A program made the position numbers and the translations under genes. The notes beneath the pieces were generated by a model. The model worked only from the letters and a program-made list of their open reading frames with translations. It did not search any database and was not told the DNA's origin. From the NCBI RefSeq assembly GCF_028714215.1, contig NZ_JAQTMS010000032.1, positions 1 to 58,975 of the forward strand: a stretch of DNA of 58,975 nucleotides. The letters are read 5' to 3'. The stretch is from Rhodoferax sp. (GTDB lineage Bacteria; Pseudomonadota; Gammaproteobacteria; Burkholderiales; Burkholderiaceae_C). This document shows positions 1 to 8,576 of this stretch, one piece after another; within the stretch, counting starts at the first letter, position 1; each line of letters begins with the position of its first letter.

Positions 1-1
1 C

Positions 2-1873
2 TACATCGATTTCACGCTCGACGCCAACGGCAAGTCGGTCCTCGTTACCGACCCGGCCAAAACACGCAAGATGACCGATGTCGCATCCTGCAATGGCTGC
101 CACGAAAAACTGGCGCTGCACGGCGGCGGCCGCGTCGATACCCAGTTCTGTGTCATGTGCCACAACCCCGGCACCACCGACGCCAACAGCGGCAATGTGC
201 TCAACCTCGCCACCATGGTGCACAAGATTCACGCAGGCAAGCTGCTTTACAGCAAGCTCGCGGCCGGCGGTGAGGACTACACGATCTGGGGCTATCAAAA
301 CAGCAAGCACAGCTACGCCGACGTCGGCTTCCCGCAAGACCTGCGCAACTGCACCAAGTGCCACTCGGGCGCCAACCCGAATACGCCACAGGGCGATAAC
401 TGGAAGACCAAGCCGTCCAAGGAGGCTTGCCTGACCTGCCACGCCAGCAACACCGGGTCCGCCTGGGAGATCCTGCACAAAGTCGTGGCCGGTGAATTTG
501 TCGCGGCCGGAGCACCCGCCTCGGCCTTGTCGAACCAGGAATGCGCCCGCTGCCATGGCGCCGGCTCCGTCCTGTCGGCCGAGTCGGTGCACTGGAATCA
601 GGTCGAGGCCAACGCCGCCAAGTACAAGATGAACATCGAGAGCGTCGCCTTCAACGACACCGCCGACCACAAGGGCCGCAGCGTGTCGGTCAAGTACTTC
701 CTGTCCGATCCGACCAATGGCAATGCGGCCTACAACCTGGTCACGCCCGACTGCACCTATACAGGAACCGCAGGGGCCTGCGTACCACCCACCACCACAC
801 CCGCCACGCCCAATAACACCAAGTTTGGCAACCTGCGCTTCTACCTTGCCTATCAGAATGTGGTTGGCCAGTTCGATGCAGTGACCGAATTCTCGGCTTA
901 CAACAACGGTGGCAACGGCGCCAACGCCTACGCCCACACCGGCACCAACGACGGCAGCAACCACTACACGGTGAATATTCCAGTGCCCGATGACAGCACC
1001 ACGGCCGTTGCCAAGGGCACTGCCCGTGTCGTCAGCATCGGCCAGATCAAGGAGCCCAAACTGGCGGTCGCGTCCGGGAGCAATCCGCGGCCCCAGGTTG
1101 TGCCCACGGTCTATGTGAATACCGGCGTGCAGCACGCCTACACGGAGCTTGCACTCAGCGGCACCTTGCAGGCGCGCCGCAGCATCGTCGCCAACGAGAA
1201 ATGCAACGTCTGCCACAGCGCCTTGGGTGCCGCTTCCGGCTCCAATACGCTGGCCAACGCCTTCCACGGCGGCGCCCGCACCACGGTCGAGGCCTGTGTC
1301 GTTTGCCACGATGCCAACCGGGTATCCACCACCGTCATGACCAATGGATTGGCACTCAACGAGTCCTACCAGTTCAAGCGCATGATTCACGGCATCCACG
1401 GCAACTCCAAACGCACCTATCCGTTCACCAACGGCAACAAGGTGGTCGGCGCTTTCTGCAACCCCGCCAACACCAGCGACATAGCCAAAGCCGCCTGCAA
1501 TGGCACCCTGGTCTTTGCTGCGGGTGTCGAAAACTTTGCCGCCGAAGTGGCCTGGCCAGGCGTCGGTATCAACTGCAATGTCTGCCACGTCAACAACTCG
1601 TACAAGGTGGACCAGAGTCCGCTCGGCGCTGTCGTCAAGAAGGACAGCGGTGTCACCGACCCGAACCTCTGGAAAGTGATCTCGCCCAAGGCCGCCAGTT
1701 GCACGGCGTGCCATGACTCAAGCAAAGCGGTCGATCACGTGGCCAGTTTTGGCGGGGCCTCTTTTGGCGACAAGACCCAGGCGCAAATCGCCGGCCTGCC
1801 GCGCGAGACCTGCGACGATTGCCACGCCAGCGGCGGCTCCAAGAGCGTGGACATCGTCCACGGTCAGAAGTGA
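2..1873 (+). CDS. OmcA/MtrC-family decaheme c-type cytochrome (5' truncated by window edge)
   Basis: The frame is open from base 2, so the gene begins outside the window; the first internal ATG (71) is not a credible start because it lies just before the first heme motif. The visible 623 residues hold ten CXXCH motifs in two groups of five (CNGCH, CVMCH, CTKCH, CLTCH, CARCH; then CNVCH, CVVCH, CNVCH, CTACH, CDDCH) separated by about 230 residues without hemes. This is the layout of surface decahemes of the OmcA/MtrC family: two pentaheme domains with beta-rich domains between. All hemes are probably present and only the N-terminal beta domain and export signal are missing. It lies 26 bp upstream of mtrA and is probably co-transcribed with mtrA-mtrB, so it is the likely MtrC partner of that conduit, passing electrons to extracellular metals or other acceptors. 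The exact family member cannot be settled without the N-terminus. Confidence 0.9.
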   Translation, partial: YIDFTLDANGKSVLVTDPAKTRKMTDVASCNGCHEKLALHGGGRVDTQFCVMCHNPGTTDANSGNVLNLATMVHKIHAGKLLYSKLAAGGEDYTIWGYQNSKHSYADVGFPQDLRNCTKCHSGANPNTPQGDNWKTKPSKEACLTCHASNTGSAWEILHKVVAGEFVAAGAPASALSNQECARCHGAGSVLSAESVHWNQVEANAAKYKMNIESVAFNDTADHKGRSVSVKYFLSDPTNGNAAYNLVTPDCTYTGTAGACVPPTTTPATPNNTKFGNLRFYLAYQNVVGQFDAVTEFSAYNNGGNGANAYAHTGTNDGSNHYTVNIPVPDDSTTAVAKGTARVVSIGQIKEPKLAVASGSNPRPQVVPTVYVNTGVQHAYTELALSGTLQARRSIVANEKCNVCHSALGAASGSNTLANAFHGGARTTVEACVVCHDANRVSTTVMTNGLALNESYQFKRMIHGIHGNSKRTYPFTNGNKVVGAFCNPANTSDIAKAACNGTLVFAAGVENFAAEVAWPGVGINCNVCHVNNSYKVDQSPLGAVVKKDSGVTDPNLWKVISPKAASCTACHDSSKAVDHVASFGGASFGDKTQAQIAGLPRETCDDCHASGGSKSVDIVHGQK

Positions 1874-1899
1874 CCGCGACAATTTTGAAGGGATCTGGG

Positions 1900-2868
1900 A
1901 TGCGAATCAATCGTTTAATCGCCGTCGTCGGCCTCTGCCTGTTCGGCCTGCTGGGTCCCGCTTGGGGCGCCGGTGAAACCGGGGCGAAACTCTGCGTGAC
2001 CTGCCATGACGAAGAAGACCTGCCGGACATGAGCCGGTCGGCGCACGGGTTTTCAGCCGACAAGCGGGTGCCGGACTGCATCACCTGCCACGGCCCCAGT
2101 CCGACCCATGCGAAGAAGCCGGCCAACGTCAAGGAACGGCCTCACCCCGACCGCTTGTTCATCCGCCAATTCGCGCTGCCCGCCAACGAACGCAGCGCGG
2201 TTTGCCTGAGCTGCCACAACAAGGACCCGAAGCGCGCGCTGTGGAGCGGCAGCCAGCATGAAGGTGCCGATGTGGCCTGCAATACATGCCACAAGATCCA
2301 CGGCAATCGTGACAAGGTGCTGAGCAAATCGACCCAGACCGAAGTCTGCTACAGCTGCCATAAGGAGCAGCGCTCGCAAATGAACCGGGCCTCGCACCAC
2401 CCGGTTCCGGAAGGCAAGATGAGTTGCTCCGATTGCCACAACGTGCACGGCTCGGCCGGCCCCAAGCTGGTCAAGCGCGACAGCACCAATGCCACCTGTT
2501 ACACCTGCCACGCCGAAAAACGCGGCCCCTTTGTGCATCAGCATGAACCGGTGGCCGAGGACTGCGCCAACTGCCACAACGTGCACGGCAGCACTGTGGC
2601 CGCCATGCTCAAGGCGCGCCCACCGCTGCTCTGCCAGCAATGTCATACGCCGCACGTGGCAGGCGGCGTCGGTGCCGTCGGTGGCCAAGCCGGTGTTTAC
2701 GGCGCTGCCGCACCCGGTCAAACCGCGCCGCTGATCAGCGCCACTTCCAGCGGCAAGAACGTCGTCAACCTGTGGCAGGGCCGTAGCTGCCTGAACTGCC
2801 ATACGCAGGTTCATGGTTCCAATAATCCGTCGACCAGCAACCCGACACCCCAGCTCATGCTGCGCTGA
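1900..2868 (+). CDS. mtrA: MtrA-type periplasmic decaheme cytochrome c (DmsE family)
   Basis: The ATG at 1900 is preceded by a GAAGGG ribosome binding site and followed by a Sec signal peptide (about residues 1-24, ending AWGA), so it is preferred over upstream in-frame starts that overlap the previous gene. The 322-residue product contains ten evenly spaced CXXCH motifs (CVTCH, CITCH, CLSCH, CNTCH, CYSCH, CSDCH, CYTCH, CANCH, CQQCH, CLNCH). Size and heme number match Shewanella MtrA (about 333 residues) and the related PioA/DmsE proteins. In that family the protein sits as a heme wire inside the MtrB barrel and carries electrons from the periplasm across the outer membrane. The immediately following mtrB and preceding MtrC-like gene support this. 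Function by homology; direction (outward, not phototrophic Fe(II) oxidation as in PioA) is inferred from context. Confidence 0.93.
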   Translation: MRINRLIAVVGLCLFGLLGPAWGAGETGAKLCVTCHDEEDLPDMSRSAHGFSADKRVPDCITCHGPSPTHAKKPANVKERPHPDRLFIRQFALPANERSAVCLSCHNKDPKRALWSGSQHEGADVACNTCHKIHGNRDKVLSKSTQTEVCYSCHKEQRSQMNRASHHPVPEGKMSCSDCHNVHGSAGPKLVKRDSTNATCYTCHAEKRGPFVHQHEPVAEDCANCHNVHGSTVAAMLKARPPLLCQQCHTPHVAGGVGAVGGQAGVYGAAAPGQTAPLISATSSGKNVVNLWQGRSCLNCHTQVHGSNNPSTSNPTPQLMLR

Positions 2869-2884
2869 AGTACCGAGAGCAATC

Positions 2885-5095
2885 ATGATCAAGTCCGATT
2901 CTTCTTTTCGCTTTCACCACAGCCTGCTCGCCCTGGCGCTGTCTGCCGCCTTCGTTTCCCTGTCGGCGCAAGCCGAAGGCGACGAGGCCAGCGCGCTAAC
3001 CAGCATCAGCTTCGGTCTCGGCGCCCTCAGCGGCGACAGTGCCGATCACGCCTTGTTCGGCCAGTACAACGGTTTGCGTCCGGACCGCAGTGTCTTTGGC
3101 ACGCTGGGCATCGACTACAGCCGACGCGACCTCGAGAACGGCCGGTGGGTCGAGTTCCAGGCTTCCAACCTACTGGGTGACACACGTGAACTGGGTCTGG
3201 TCTGGAAAAACCCGGGCAACTGGAAGTTCAGCGCCAATTACGGTGAGTTGGTCCGCTACGACCCGAGCACCGTCAACACAGGCCTGCTGGGCGCCGGTTC
3301 GACGACGCCGCAAGTAGTCGCGCTAAGCGCCGGCCCTGGCACCGGAGCAGACCTCGAATTGAAAACCAAGCGGACCGGCCTGGGTATCGGCTTCGCCAAA
3401 ACAATCAGCCCGGCCTTGCAGTTCGAGCTTGACCTGAAGAGCGAGAACAAGGAGGGCTCGCGCCTGTTTGGCGTTGGCATCAACTGCCCCTCCGTGATTG
3501 CACCGGGTTGCCTGGGTACCACCGCCAGCAACACCGGTTGGGCCACACTGCTGCTGCCGGAACCGATCAATGCCAACCACAGCCAGATTGAAGCCCGACT
3601 CAGCTACGCAGCGGAAAAGTTGCGCTTCAACCTCGGTTACTACGGCTCGTTCTATCGCAACAACAACAGCACCCTGAACCCGGTCGTCCCGGGCAGCTTG
3701 TACAACCCGCTGGGCACCCTGCTGCCCCTCAATACCGGCTTGCAGGGCATCCTGAGCCAACCGCTGGCCCTGGCGCCAGACAATCAGGCGCACCAGTTCG
3801 ACCTGAGCGGGAGTTACGACTTCACCGGCACAACGCGAGGCACCTTCAAGCTCGGGCGTACCATGGCCACGCAGACCTCCGACTTTGCCGGCGCCGGATT
3901 GACTGGCGCACCCACCGGTGTCACCAATCTCGGCGGCGAAGTGAAAACAACACTGGGCAAGCTCAGTCTGAGCTCGCGCCCGGTTCGACAACTGTCCTTG
4001 CTGGCCGATCTGCGCTACGAGAAGAGAGACGACCAGACCCCGATTGCCCTCTACAACACCGAGGGCACGGCAACCTTCACCAACCGCGATCTTTCCAACC
4101 GCAAAATCAATAGCAAGCTGCAGGCCAGTTGGCAGTTCAATAGCGACTACCGCGGCACATTGGGTGCCGACCGTGAAAGCATTGACCGCGGCGTCTTCAC
4201 CGCCAGCAGCGCCATCTCCGGTATCAGTGCCCTGCGCCAGAAAACCGACGAAACCAGCGTCCGCGCCGAATTGCGCCGCCGCATGTCGGAGAACTTCAGT
4301 GGTGCCGTCAGCGTCGCCAGCAGTCGGCGCGACGGATCGAACTGGCTGAAGGACAACAGTGGGCTGGGCGTTACCGAGGTCAGCAACCCGGCCGACCCGG
4401 TTACCGGCTTTTCGCCAACCGCCGTCTTCATGCCGACGCTGGCCGATCGCAAGCGCAACAAGGTCAAACTGTTTGCCGACTGGCAACCGAGCGAGAGCGT
4501 GACCTTGCAGGCCAGCGCCGAGCGCGGTACGGATCGCTTCGACACGCCCAGCAGCTATGGCCTGCGCGATACCGGCATGAACCAATTCAGTCTCGATTGG
4601 GGCTATACCTTGTCCGACAACTGGGGTTTGAACGGCACTTTGTCGCGCAGCCTGCAAAGCCTGAACCAGGCACGTGCGGCCGGCTACCTGATGGCGTTTG
4701 ACAACACCAATGTGGGTGCCAGTGTAGGCGTCAATGGCAAGGCCAGCGGCAAACTCAACGTTGGTGGCAGCCTGTCCTACGTTGGCGACAAGAGCGTCTA
4801 CGCCCAGACCCTGGACAGTTTTGCCGGTAGCGACTCGGTCGCCCTGCTGGCCGCCACCGGCGGCTTGCCCGATATCGTGTACAGCCAGACCGCATTGAAA
4901 CTGTTTGGTAAATACGCGCTTGAAAAAGGCTCCTCGGTACGCGTCGATTTTGTGCACCAGCGCAACATCGTCAACGATTGGTCATGGAGCCTCAACGGCG
5001 TTCCGTTCACCTATTCCGACGGCAGCACCGTGTCGCAAAAGCAGACGCAAAGGGTCAGCCTGATCGGCGTCACTTACGTCTACCAGTTGCCCTAA
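2885..5095 (+). CDS. mtrB: MtrB/PioB-family outer membrane beta-barrel, decaheme-associated
   Basis: The start at 2885 lies 16 bp after the mtrA stop and gives a signal peptide (about residues 1-30, ending LSAQA). The mature part of about 706 residues is rich in alternating polar/hydrophobic segments, Gly, Asn and aromatic residues and ends in YVYQLP, typical of a large outer membrane barrel. Length (736) is close to MtrB (about 700) and PioB. It is expected to form the sheath through which MtrA contacts the external decaheme cytochromes. The N-terminal CXXC pair described for Shewanella MtrB is absent; the only cysteines seen are a pair near residues 202-210. Assignment rests mainly on position directly after a decaheme MtrA and on barrel character. 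Confidence 0.88.
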   Translation: MIKSDSSFRFHHSLLALALSAAFVSLSAQAEGDEASALTSISFGLGALSGDSADHALFGQYNGLRPDRSVFGTLGIDYSRRDLENGRWVEFQASNLLGDTRELGLVWKNPGNWKFSANYGELVRYDPSTVNTGLLGAGSTTPQVVALSAGPGTGADLELKTKRTGLGIGFAKTISPALQFELDLKSENKEGSRLFGVGINCPSVIAPGCLGTTASNTGWATLLLPEPINANHSQIEARLSYAAEKLRFNLGYYGSFYRNNNSTLNPVVPGSLYNPLGTLLPLNTGLQGILSQPLALAPDNQAHQFDLSGSYDFTGTTRGTFKLGRTMATQTSDFAGAGLTGAPTGVTNLGGEVKTTLGKLSLSSRPVRQLSLLADLRYEKRDDQTPIALYNTEGTATFTNRDLSNRKINSKLQASWQFNSDYRGTLGADRESIDRGVFTASSAISGISALRQKTDETSVRAELRRRMSENFSGAVSVASSRRDGSNWLKDNSGLGVTEVSNPADPVTGFSPTAVFMPTLADRKRNKVKLFADWQPSESVTLQASAERGTDRFDTPSSYGLRDTGMNQFSLDWGYTLSDNWGLNGTLSRSLQSLNQARAAGYLMAFDNTNVGASVGVNGKASGKLNVGGSLSYVGDKSVYAQTLDSFAGSDSVALLAATGGLPDIVYSQTALKLFGKYALEKGSSVRVDFVHQRNIVNDWSWSLNGVPFTYSDGSTVSQKQTQRVSLIGVTYVYQLP

Positions 5096-5098
5096 TTC

Positions 5099-5143
5099 AG
5101 CGCTGCAAAGGGTCCCTCTTCTCTAGAGGGGCAAGCGCTTTTT
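5099..5143 (+). terminator. Rho-independent terminator after mtrB
   Basis: An AGCGCTGC arm pairs with GCAAGCGCT, enclosing a second CCCTC/GAGGG hairpin, and is followed by five T residues (5139-5143). It begins 4 bp after the mtrB stop and should end the mtr operon transcript. Confidence 0.6.
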
Positions 5144-5401
5144 CAGACTGCCCTGCCCGCGCTGCCCCGGGTACTAACTATCGGGTGGTGTCCTCAGGCT
5201 TCGGCCTGAGCCTTTCGGTTCTTCCCGACCCGGCACGCGACTCCGTGCCTGGCGTCACCGTCATGAGTGAAAACCGACGGTCCAGGAAGTCCAACCCAAC
5301 GATCTCAAGCTGGCCACGGCCCTTCCGAAATGGAGGCTGGCGCATTCCATTTCCTCATCCTTGTACCTTGCTGGGAATTGGCCGCCCAATGCACGCCGAG
5401 G
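5144..5401 (+). other. Non-coding stretch with stable hairpins, no gene recognised
   Basis: Between the mtrB terminator and the first FNR-like promoter there is about 260 bp without a convincing gene. It contains a perfect 7-bp hairpin with a TTCG tetraloop (5193-5210) and a second GGCACG/CGTGCC hairpin (about 5232-5249). Neither is followed by a T-run. No riboswitch consensus known to me fits. An open frame across it (4978-5466) has no ribosome binding site and overlaps mtrB, so it is not called. Confidence 0.4.
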
Positions 5402-5450
5402 TTGATCTAGAACAAACCCTTAGGACTTCCTTACGAACAGAATCCGACTC
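5402..5450 (+). promoter_or_regulatory. FNR-like class II promoter of decaheme paralogue A
   Basis: TTGAT-CTAG-AACAA at 5402-5415 matches the FNR consensus TTGAT-N4-ATCAA at 9 of 10 positions. A CAGAAT -10 hexamer (5438-5443) starts 29.5 bp from its centre, which puts the site at -41.5 and the transcription start near 5450. The same geometry recurs before paralogues B and C. The leader from 5450 to the GTG start is about 59 nt and contains a TGTAAAGTGAAA block conserved in all three. Confidence 0.72.
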
Positions 5451-5508
5451 TGTCAAGCGTCTGTAAAGTGAAATTGGTGTATTTAACTTAAGTGTTAAGG
5501 AGTCTGCA

Positions 5509-8355
5509 GTGAAGTATTTTGATCAGTCAACGAATAGGCGGCCATCGCCGCATTGGACCAAGTTGGCGGCAGCGAGCTTGCTCGCCGTCGCCGCTCTGGC
5601 CGGTTGCGGTGGTGGCAGTGACGGCGCCACCGGTGCCACCGGTGCCACCGGCCCCGCTGGCCCCACCGGCTCCAGTGGCCCCGCCGGTAGCAATGCTGTC
5701 GCCACGGTCAATGCCGGCAGCAATGCCACGCCTGCCACTGCCGCCGCCGCCGCTGCCTGGAAAACACTGGCACCGCAAGTCACCGTGCAAAGCGTCACCA
5801 TCAACAGCGCTCCGGTCGTCAAATTCACGGTCAAGGACGCCGCCGGTAACCCGGTGGTGGGCCTCGCCAATTATTCCCAGAGCTCAACCGCCACTGTCAA
5901 GGGCCTGACCAACATCGGCTTCACGCTGGCCAAACTGGTGCCCGGATCGACTTACACAGTGACCTCCAACGGCGTCACCACCACTTACAACTCCAGTCCC
6001 AGCAAGTGGGTTAGCTATAACGTGATGAAGCCGGTCACCGTGGCACAAGCCGCCGGCACCATTGGCGCCGCCGACTCGTGCAACAAGACCGCCGCCGCCG
6101 CTGCCACCTGGTGCGGCACCTTCCCCACCACCGACGCCCAGGGTACCCTGGTCGATAACGGCGATGGCAGTTACCAGTACACCTTCTACCGCGATCCGAA
6201 ACAGGCCGCCGCCATTGTGGCCAGCCTGACCGACTCGGCCGATGGTCTGGCCAAGAAAGCCGATCTGGGCGACTTGACCTATGACGCCTCCCTAACCCAC
6301 CGTCTGGGCATCCAACTTGGTGGTGCCGCTCCTGGTACCGGCTCCAATACGCCCAATGCCGTGACCAACGCGGCCTATCCTGGTGTCAACATGGTCAACA
6401 CCGCCAACGTGGTGTATGACTTCAGGCCCGATGGCGCCGCTGTCACCAGCACGCGTGACATCGTCAAGATCGATTCCTGCGCTGGTTGTCATGATGGGAA
6501 AGTGCTGGCTCACGGTAGCCGCAAGGATCCCAAGTACTGCATGACCTGCCACACCGATCAAGTCAAATACTCCTTTAGCATGGAGGCACCAAGCACCAAT
6601 GGTGGCCTGATCTTGACCGGTGGAGTTTCTGGAACCACGACCCAAAAACGGGCTGAAACAGCCATCGTGGATGGTCGAGCCATCGGCAACTTCCCCAACT
6701 TCATGCACAAGCTGCACATGGGCAATGGCTTGGTCAAGCAAGGCTATAACTACAATGCCAATGGCGGTGCAATGCTGTTCAATGATGTTGCCTTCCCGCA
6801 GAACCCGGCCAATTGCGCCAAGTGCCACGATGGTTCCGCCAGTGCAGTCAACAAGACCGCCAATGGTGATAACTGGAAGAACAATCCCAGCGTGCTGGCT
6901 TGCGGTTCTTGCCATGACGGTATCAACTTCACGACCGGCACTGGCGTCACCCTGGCTGACAAGGCCAAGGACGTGGCAGCCAAAGTTGCCATCGGCACCA
7001 CCAAGAGCGGCCACGCTGCCGGACAGGACGCGACCAACCCGCAGTGCGCCTTGTGCCACACCGCGGACAAGATCGCTGTCTATCACGCGGCACAAAACGC
7101 ATCGCCGAACAACCCGACCGTGCAAGCTGGGCTGAAGAATTTCAAATATGAAATCAAGTCCGCTGCCGCAACTGCTACCAGCGTCACGGTTGTTTTCAAA
7201 ATCACCGTGGATGGAGTTGCCGCGTCCTTCGTGGCCCCGGCCGCTGGTGTGACCAATCCTTTGGCGGGCTTCACCGGCGCACCAGGCTTCCTGCTGGCCT
7301 ACGCCAAGTCCCAGGATGGCGTCACAACGCCGGTTGACTACAACAACCTCGGCAATGGCGTGGCGAATGCGCAACCGGTCAGCGTGTCGATCGCCAACTT
7401 GCTCGACACCAACAAGGCCCTCACCTCCGGTACCTTGGCCGGTCCCGATGCCAGCGGTTATTACACTGCAACCATCGTAGGCTCCAATGTCTTCCCGGCC
7501 GGAGCGGCCCTGCGCACAGTGGCACTGCAAGGCTACTTTACCCAGATATCACCCGCGGCTGCGCGCCATGCCCTGTCGGTCGTCAAGACCGTCACGGGTG
7601 ACGCAGTACGCCGTTCCGTGGTTGACCCGGCCAAGTGCGGCAACTGCCACGAATGGTTTGAAGGGCATGGCGGCAACCGCAATATCGGCTTGGGATCTGA
7701 CGGCATCGTCGTCTGCGTGGTCTGCCACAACCCGGGCCTGGTCACCAGCGGACGCGGGATCTCGGATGCCGCCATCTCGGCTTATCCGTTCACCGCCGCG
7801 GACAACGCGATCCTGGCGCTGTGGAACTTCAATAAGACCTTGACCAACGCCGCCTTGGCGCTGCCGCAGACTTCCAACAACTTCAAGGACATGATTCACG
7901 GGATTCACGCCGGTAAAGACCGTACCAATCCGATCCAGATTGCACGCGACCGGACTCCCAGTGCGATCAATCTGATCGACGGCAGCGAGATTGGCTTCCC
8001 GGGCAACCTGAACAACTGTGACACCTGCCACAAAGCGGGCGCTTACAGCGGCGTGCCGGCCAACACCCTGGTTTCGAGCCATGAAGCAGACAACGGGGTG
8101 TTCCTGAACGGCGTGAGCCGGACCCCGGCGGATGCCAAGGCCGCTCTCAAGCAGCCTAATGCGCTGGACAAGGTGACGACTCCGTTCACCGCAGCCTGCG
8201 TCAGCTGCCATGACAAAGCCACGGCCAAGGCCCACATGGGCACCAATGGTGGTCAGATCCTGGTAGCACGCAGCGCACAAAACACGGCTGGCGAGTCGTG
8301 CGGTGTCTGCCATGGCCTGGGCAAGGAATTTGACCCGGCCGTGGTTCACAAGTAA
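5509..8355 (+). CDS. Decaheme OmcA/MtrC-family lipoprotein cytochrome with collagen-like stalk (paralogue A)
   Basis: GTG start at 5509 with an AAGGAG site; 948 residues. Residues 1-32 are a lipoprotein signal with lipobox LAGC (Cys33), followed by seven Gly-X-Y triplets (about residues 39-59). Ten CXXCH motifs follow in two pentaheme clusters: CAGCH, CMTCH, CAKCH, CGSCH, CALCH (residues about 324-525) and CGNCH, CVVCH, CDTCH, CVSCH, CGVCH (about 707-940). This is the arrangement of surface-exposed, lipid-anchored decahemes that act as terminal reductases for Fe(III), Mn(IV) or humics. No transmembrane segment is seen after the signal. The gene forms a monocistron flanked by its own FNR-like promoter and tandem terminators. 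A 416-bp stretch (6058-6473) is identical to paralogue C, pointing to gene conversion. Family assignment is firm; the natural substrate is unknown. Confidence 0.92.
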   Translation: MKYFDQSTNRRPSPHWTKLAAASLLAVAALAGCGGGSDGATGATGATGPAGPTGSSGPAGSNAVATVNAGSNATPATAAAAAAWKTLAPQVTVQSVTINSAPVVKFTVKDAAGNPVVGLANYSQSSTATVKGLTNIGFTLAKLVPGSTYTVTSNGVTTTYNSSPSKWVSYNVMKPVTVAQAAGTIGAADSCNKTAAAAATWCGTFPTTDAQGTLVDNGDGSYQYTFYRDPKQAAAIVASLTDSADGLAKKADLGDLTYDASLTHRLGIQLGGAAPGTGSNTPNAVTNAAYPGVNMVNTANVVYDFRPDGAAVTSTRDIVKIDSCAGCHDGKVLAHGSRKDPKYCMTCHTDQVKYSFSMEAPSTNGGLILTGGVSGTTTQKRAETAIVDGRAIGNFPNFMHKLHMGNGLVKQGYNYNANGGAMLFNDVAFPQNPANCAKCHDGSASAVNKTANGDNWKNNPSVLACGSCHDGINFTTGTGVTLADKAKDVAAKVAIGTTKSGHAAGQDATNPQCALCHTADKIAVYHAAQNASPNNPTVQAGLKNFKYEIKSAAATATSVTVVFKITVDGVAASFVAPAAGVTNPLAGFTGAPGFLLAYAKSQDGVTTPVDYNNLGNGVANAQPVSVSIANLLDTNKALTSGTLAGPDASGYYTATIVGSNVFPAGAALRTVALQGYFTQISPAAARHALSVVKTVTGDAVRRSVVDPAKCGNCHEWFEGHGGNRNIGLGSDGIVVCVVCHNPGLVTSGRGISDAAISAYPFTAADNAILALWNFNKTLTNAALALPQTSNNFKDMIHGIHAGKDRTNPIQIARDRTPSAINLIDGSEIGFPGNLNNCDTCHKAGAYSGVPANTLVSSHEADNGVFLNGVSRTPADAKAALKQPNALDKVTTPFTAACVSCHDKATAKAHMGTNGGQILVARSAQNTAGESCGVCHGLGKEFDPAVVHK
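6058..6473 (+). repeat. 416-bp tract identical to 12059-12474 (gene conversion tract, copy 1)
   Basis: Comparing the two genes line by line, no base differs between 6058-6473 and 12059-12474, while silent and replacement differences resume at once on either side (6057/12058 and 6474/12475). The tract codes for the beta-rich domain just before the first heme of paralogues A and C. Confidence 0.9.
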
Positions 8356-8361
8356 AGCAGC

Positions 8362-8436
8362 CAGGTGGGGAGGTCTTTCTCCCCACCTGTTCATCCCAGT
8401 TAACCTGGATACGGCAACGTGTCCGGGTTAACTTTT
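8362..8436 (+). terminator. Tandem hairpin terminator after paralogue A
   Basis: Two hairpins follow the stop codon: a perfect 11-bp stem CAGGTGGGGAG/CTCCCCACCTG (8362-8389), then a 15-bp stem (8399-8413 with 8418-8432) closed by a GCAA loop and followed by TTTT. The second hairpin shares its core with the terminators of paralogues B and C. Confidence 0.75.
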
Positions 8437-8468
8437 GGGCAAAACAAATCGCGATAACTTTGTCGAGT

Positions 8469-8517
8469 TTGCTCCAGATCAAACTGGCCTCCCCCGTGCG
8501 CAAGCAGAATCTGGCCC
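8469..8517 (+). promoter_or_regulatory. FNR-like class II promoter of decaheme paralogue B
   Basis: TTGCT-CCAG-ATCAA at 8469-8482 matches the FNR consensus at 9 of 10 positions. A CAGAAT -10 hexamer at 8505-8510 starts exactly 29.5 bp from its centre, giving a -41.5 site and a predicted start near 8517. A TGTAAAGTGAAA leader block and AAGGAGG ribosome binding site (8565-8571) follow. Confidence 0.72.
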
Positions 8518-8576
8518 TGTAAAGCGTATGTAAAGTGAAACTGGTGTCTTTAACGTTAACGCCCAAGGAGGCAATA

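Noticed and set aside
3323..4957. 544-residue open frame on the - strand inside mtrB
   Set aside because: It is the antisense of a GC-rich gene, without family features or ribosome binding site; mtrB explains the region.
5171..5330. c-di-GMP (GEMM) or other metabolite riboswitch before paralogue A
   Set aside because: Considered because such switches control cytochromes in Geobacter, but the conserved GEMM core was not found.
4978..5466. 162-residue + frame across the mtrB end and the intergenic region
   Set aside because: Overlaps mtrB, has no ribosome binding site, no recognisable domain, and runs through a terminator and a promoter.
5605..5700. Collagen-like triplets as a CRISPR or tandem repeat array
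   Set aside because: The 9-bp units are simply codons of an in-frame Gly-X-Y segment; there are no spacers.
6292..7530. 412-residue - frame inside paralogue A (similar frames in B and C)
   Set aside because: Antisense shadows; their likeness to each other only reflects the paralogy of the sense genes.
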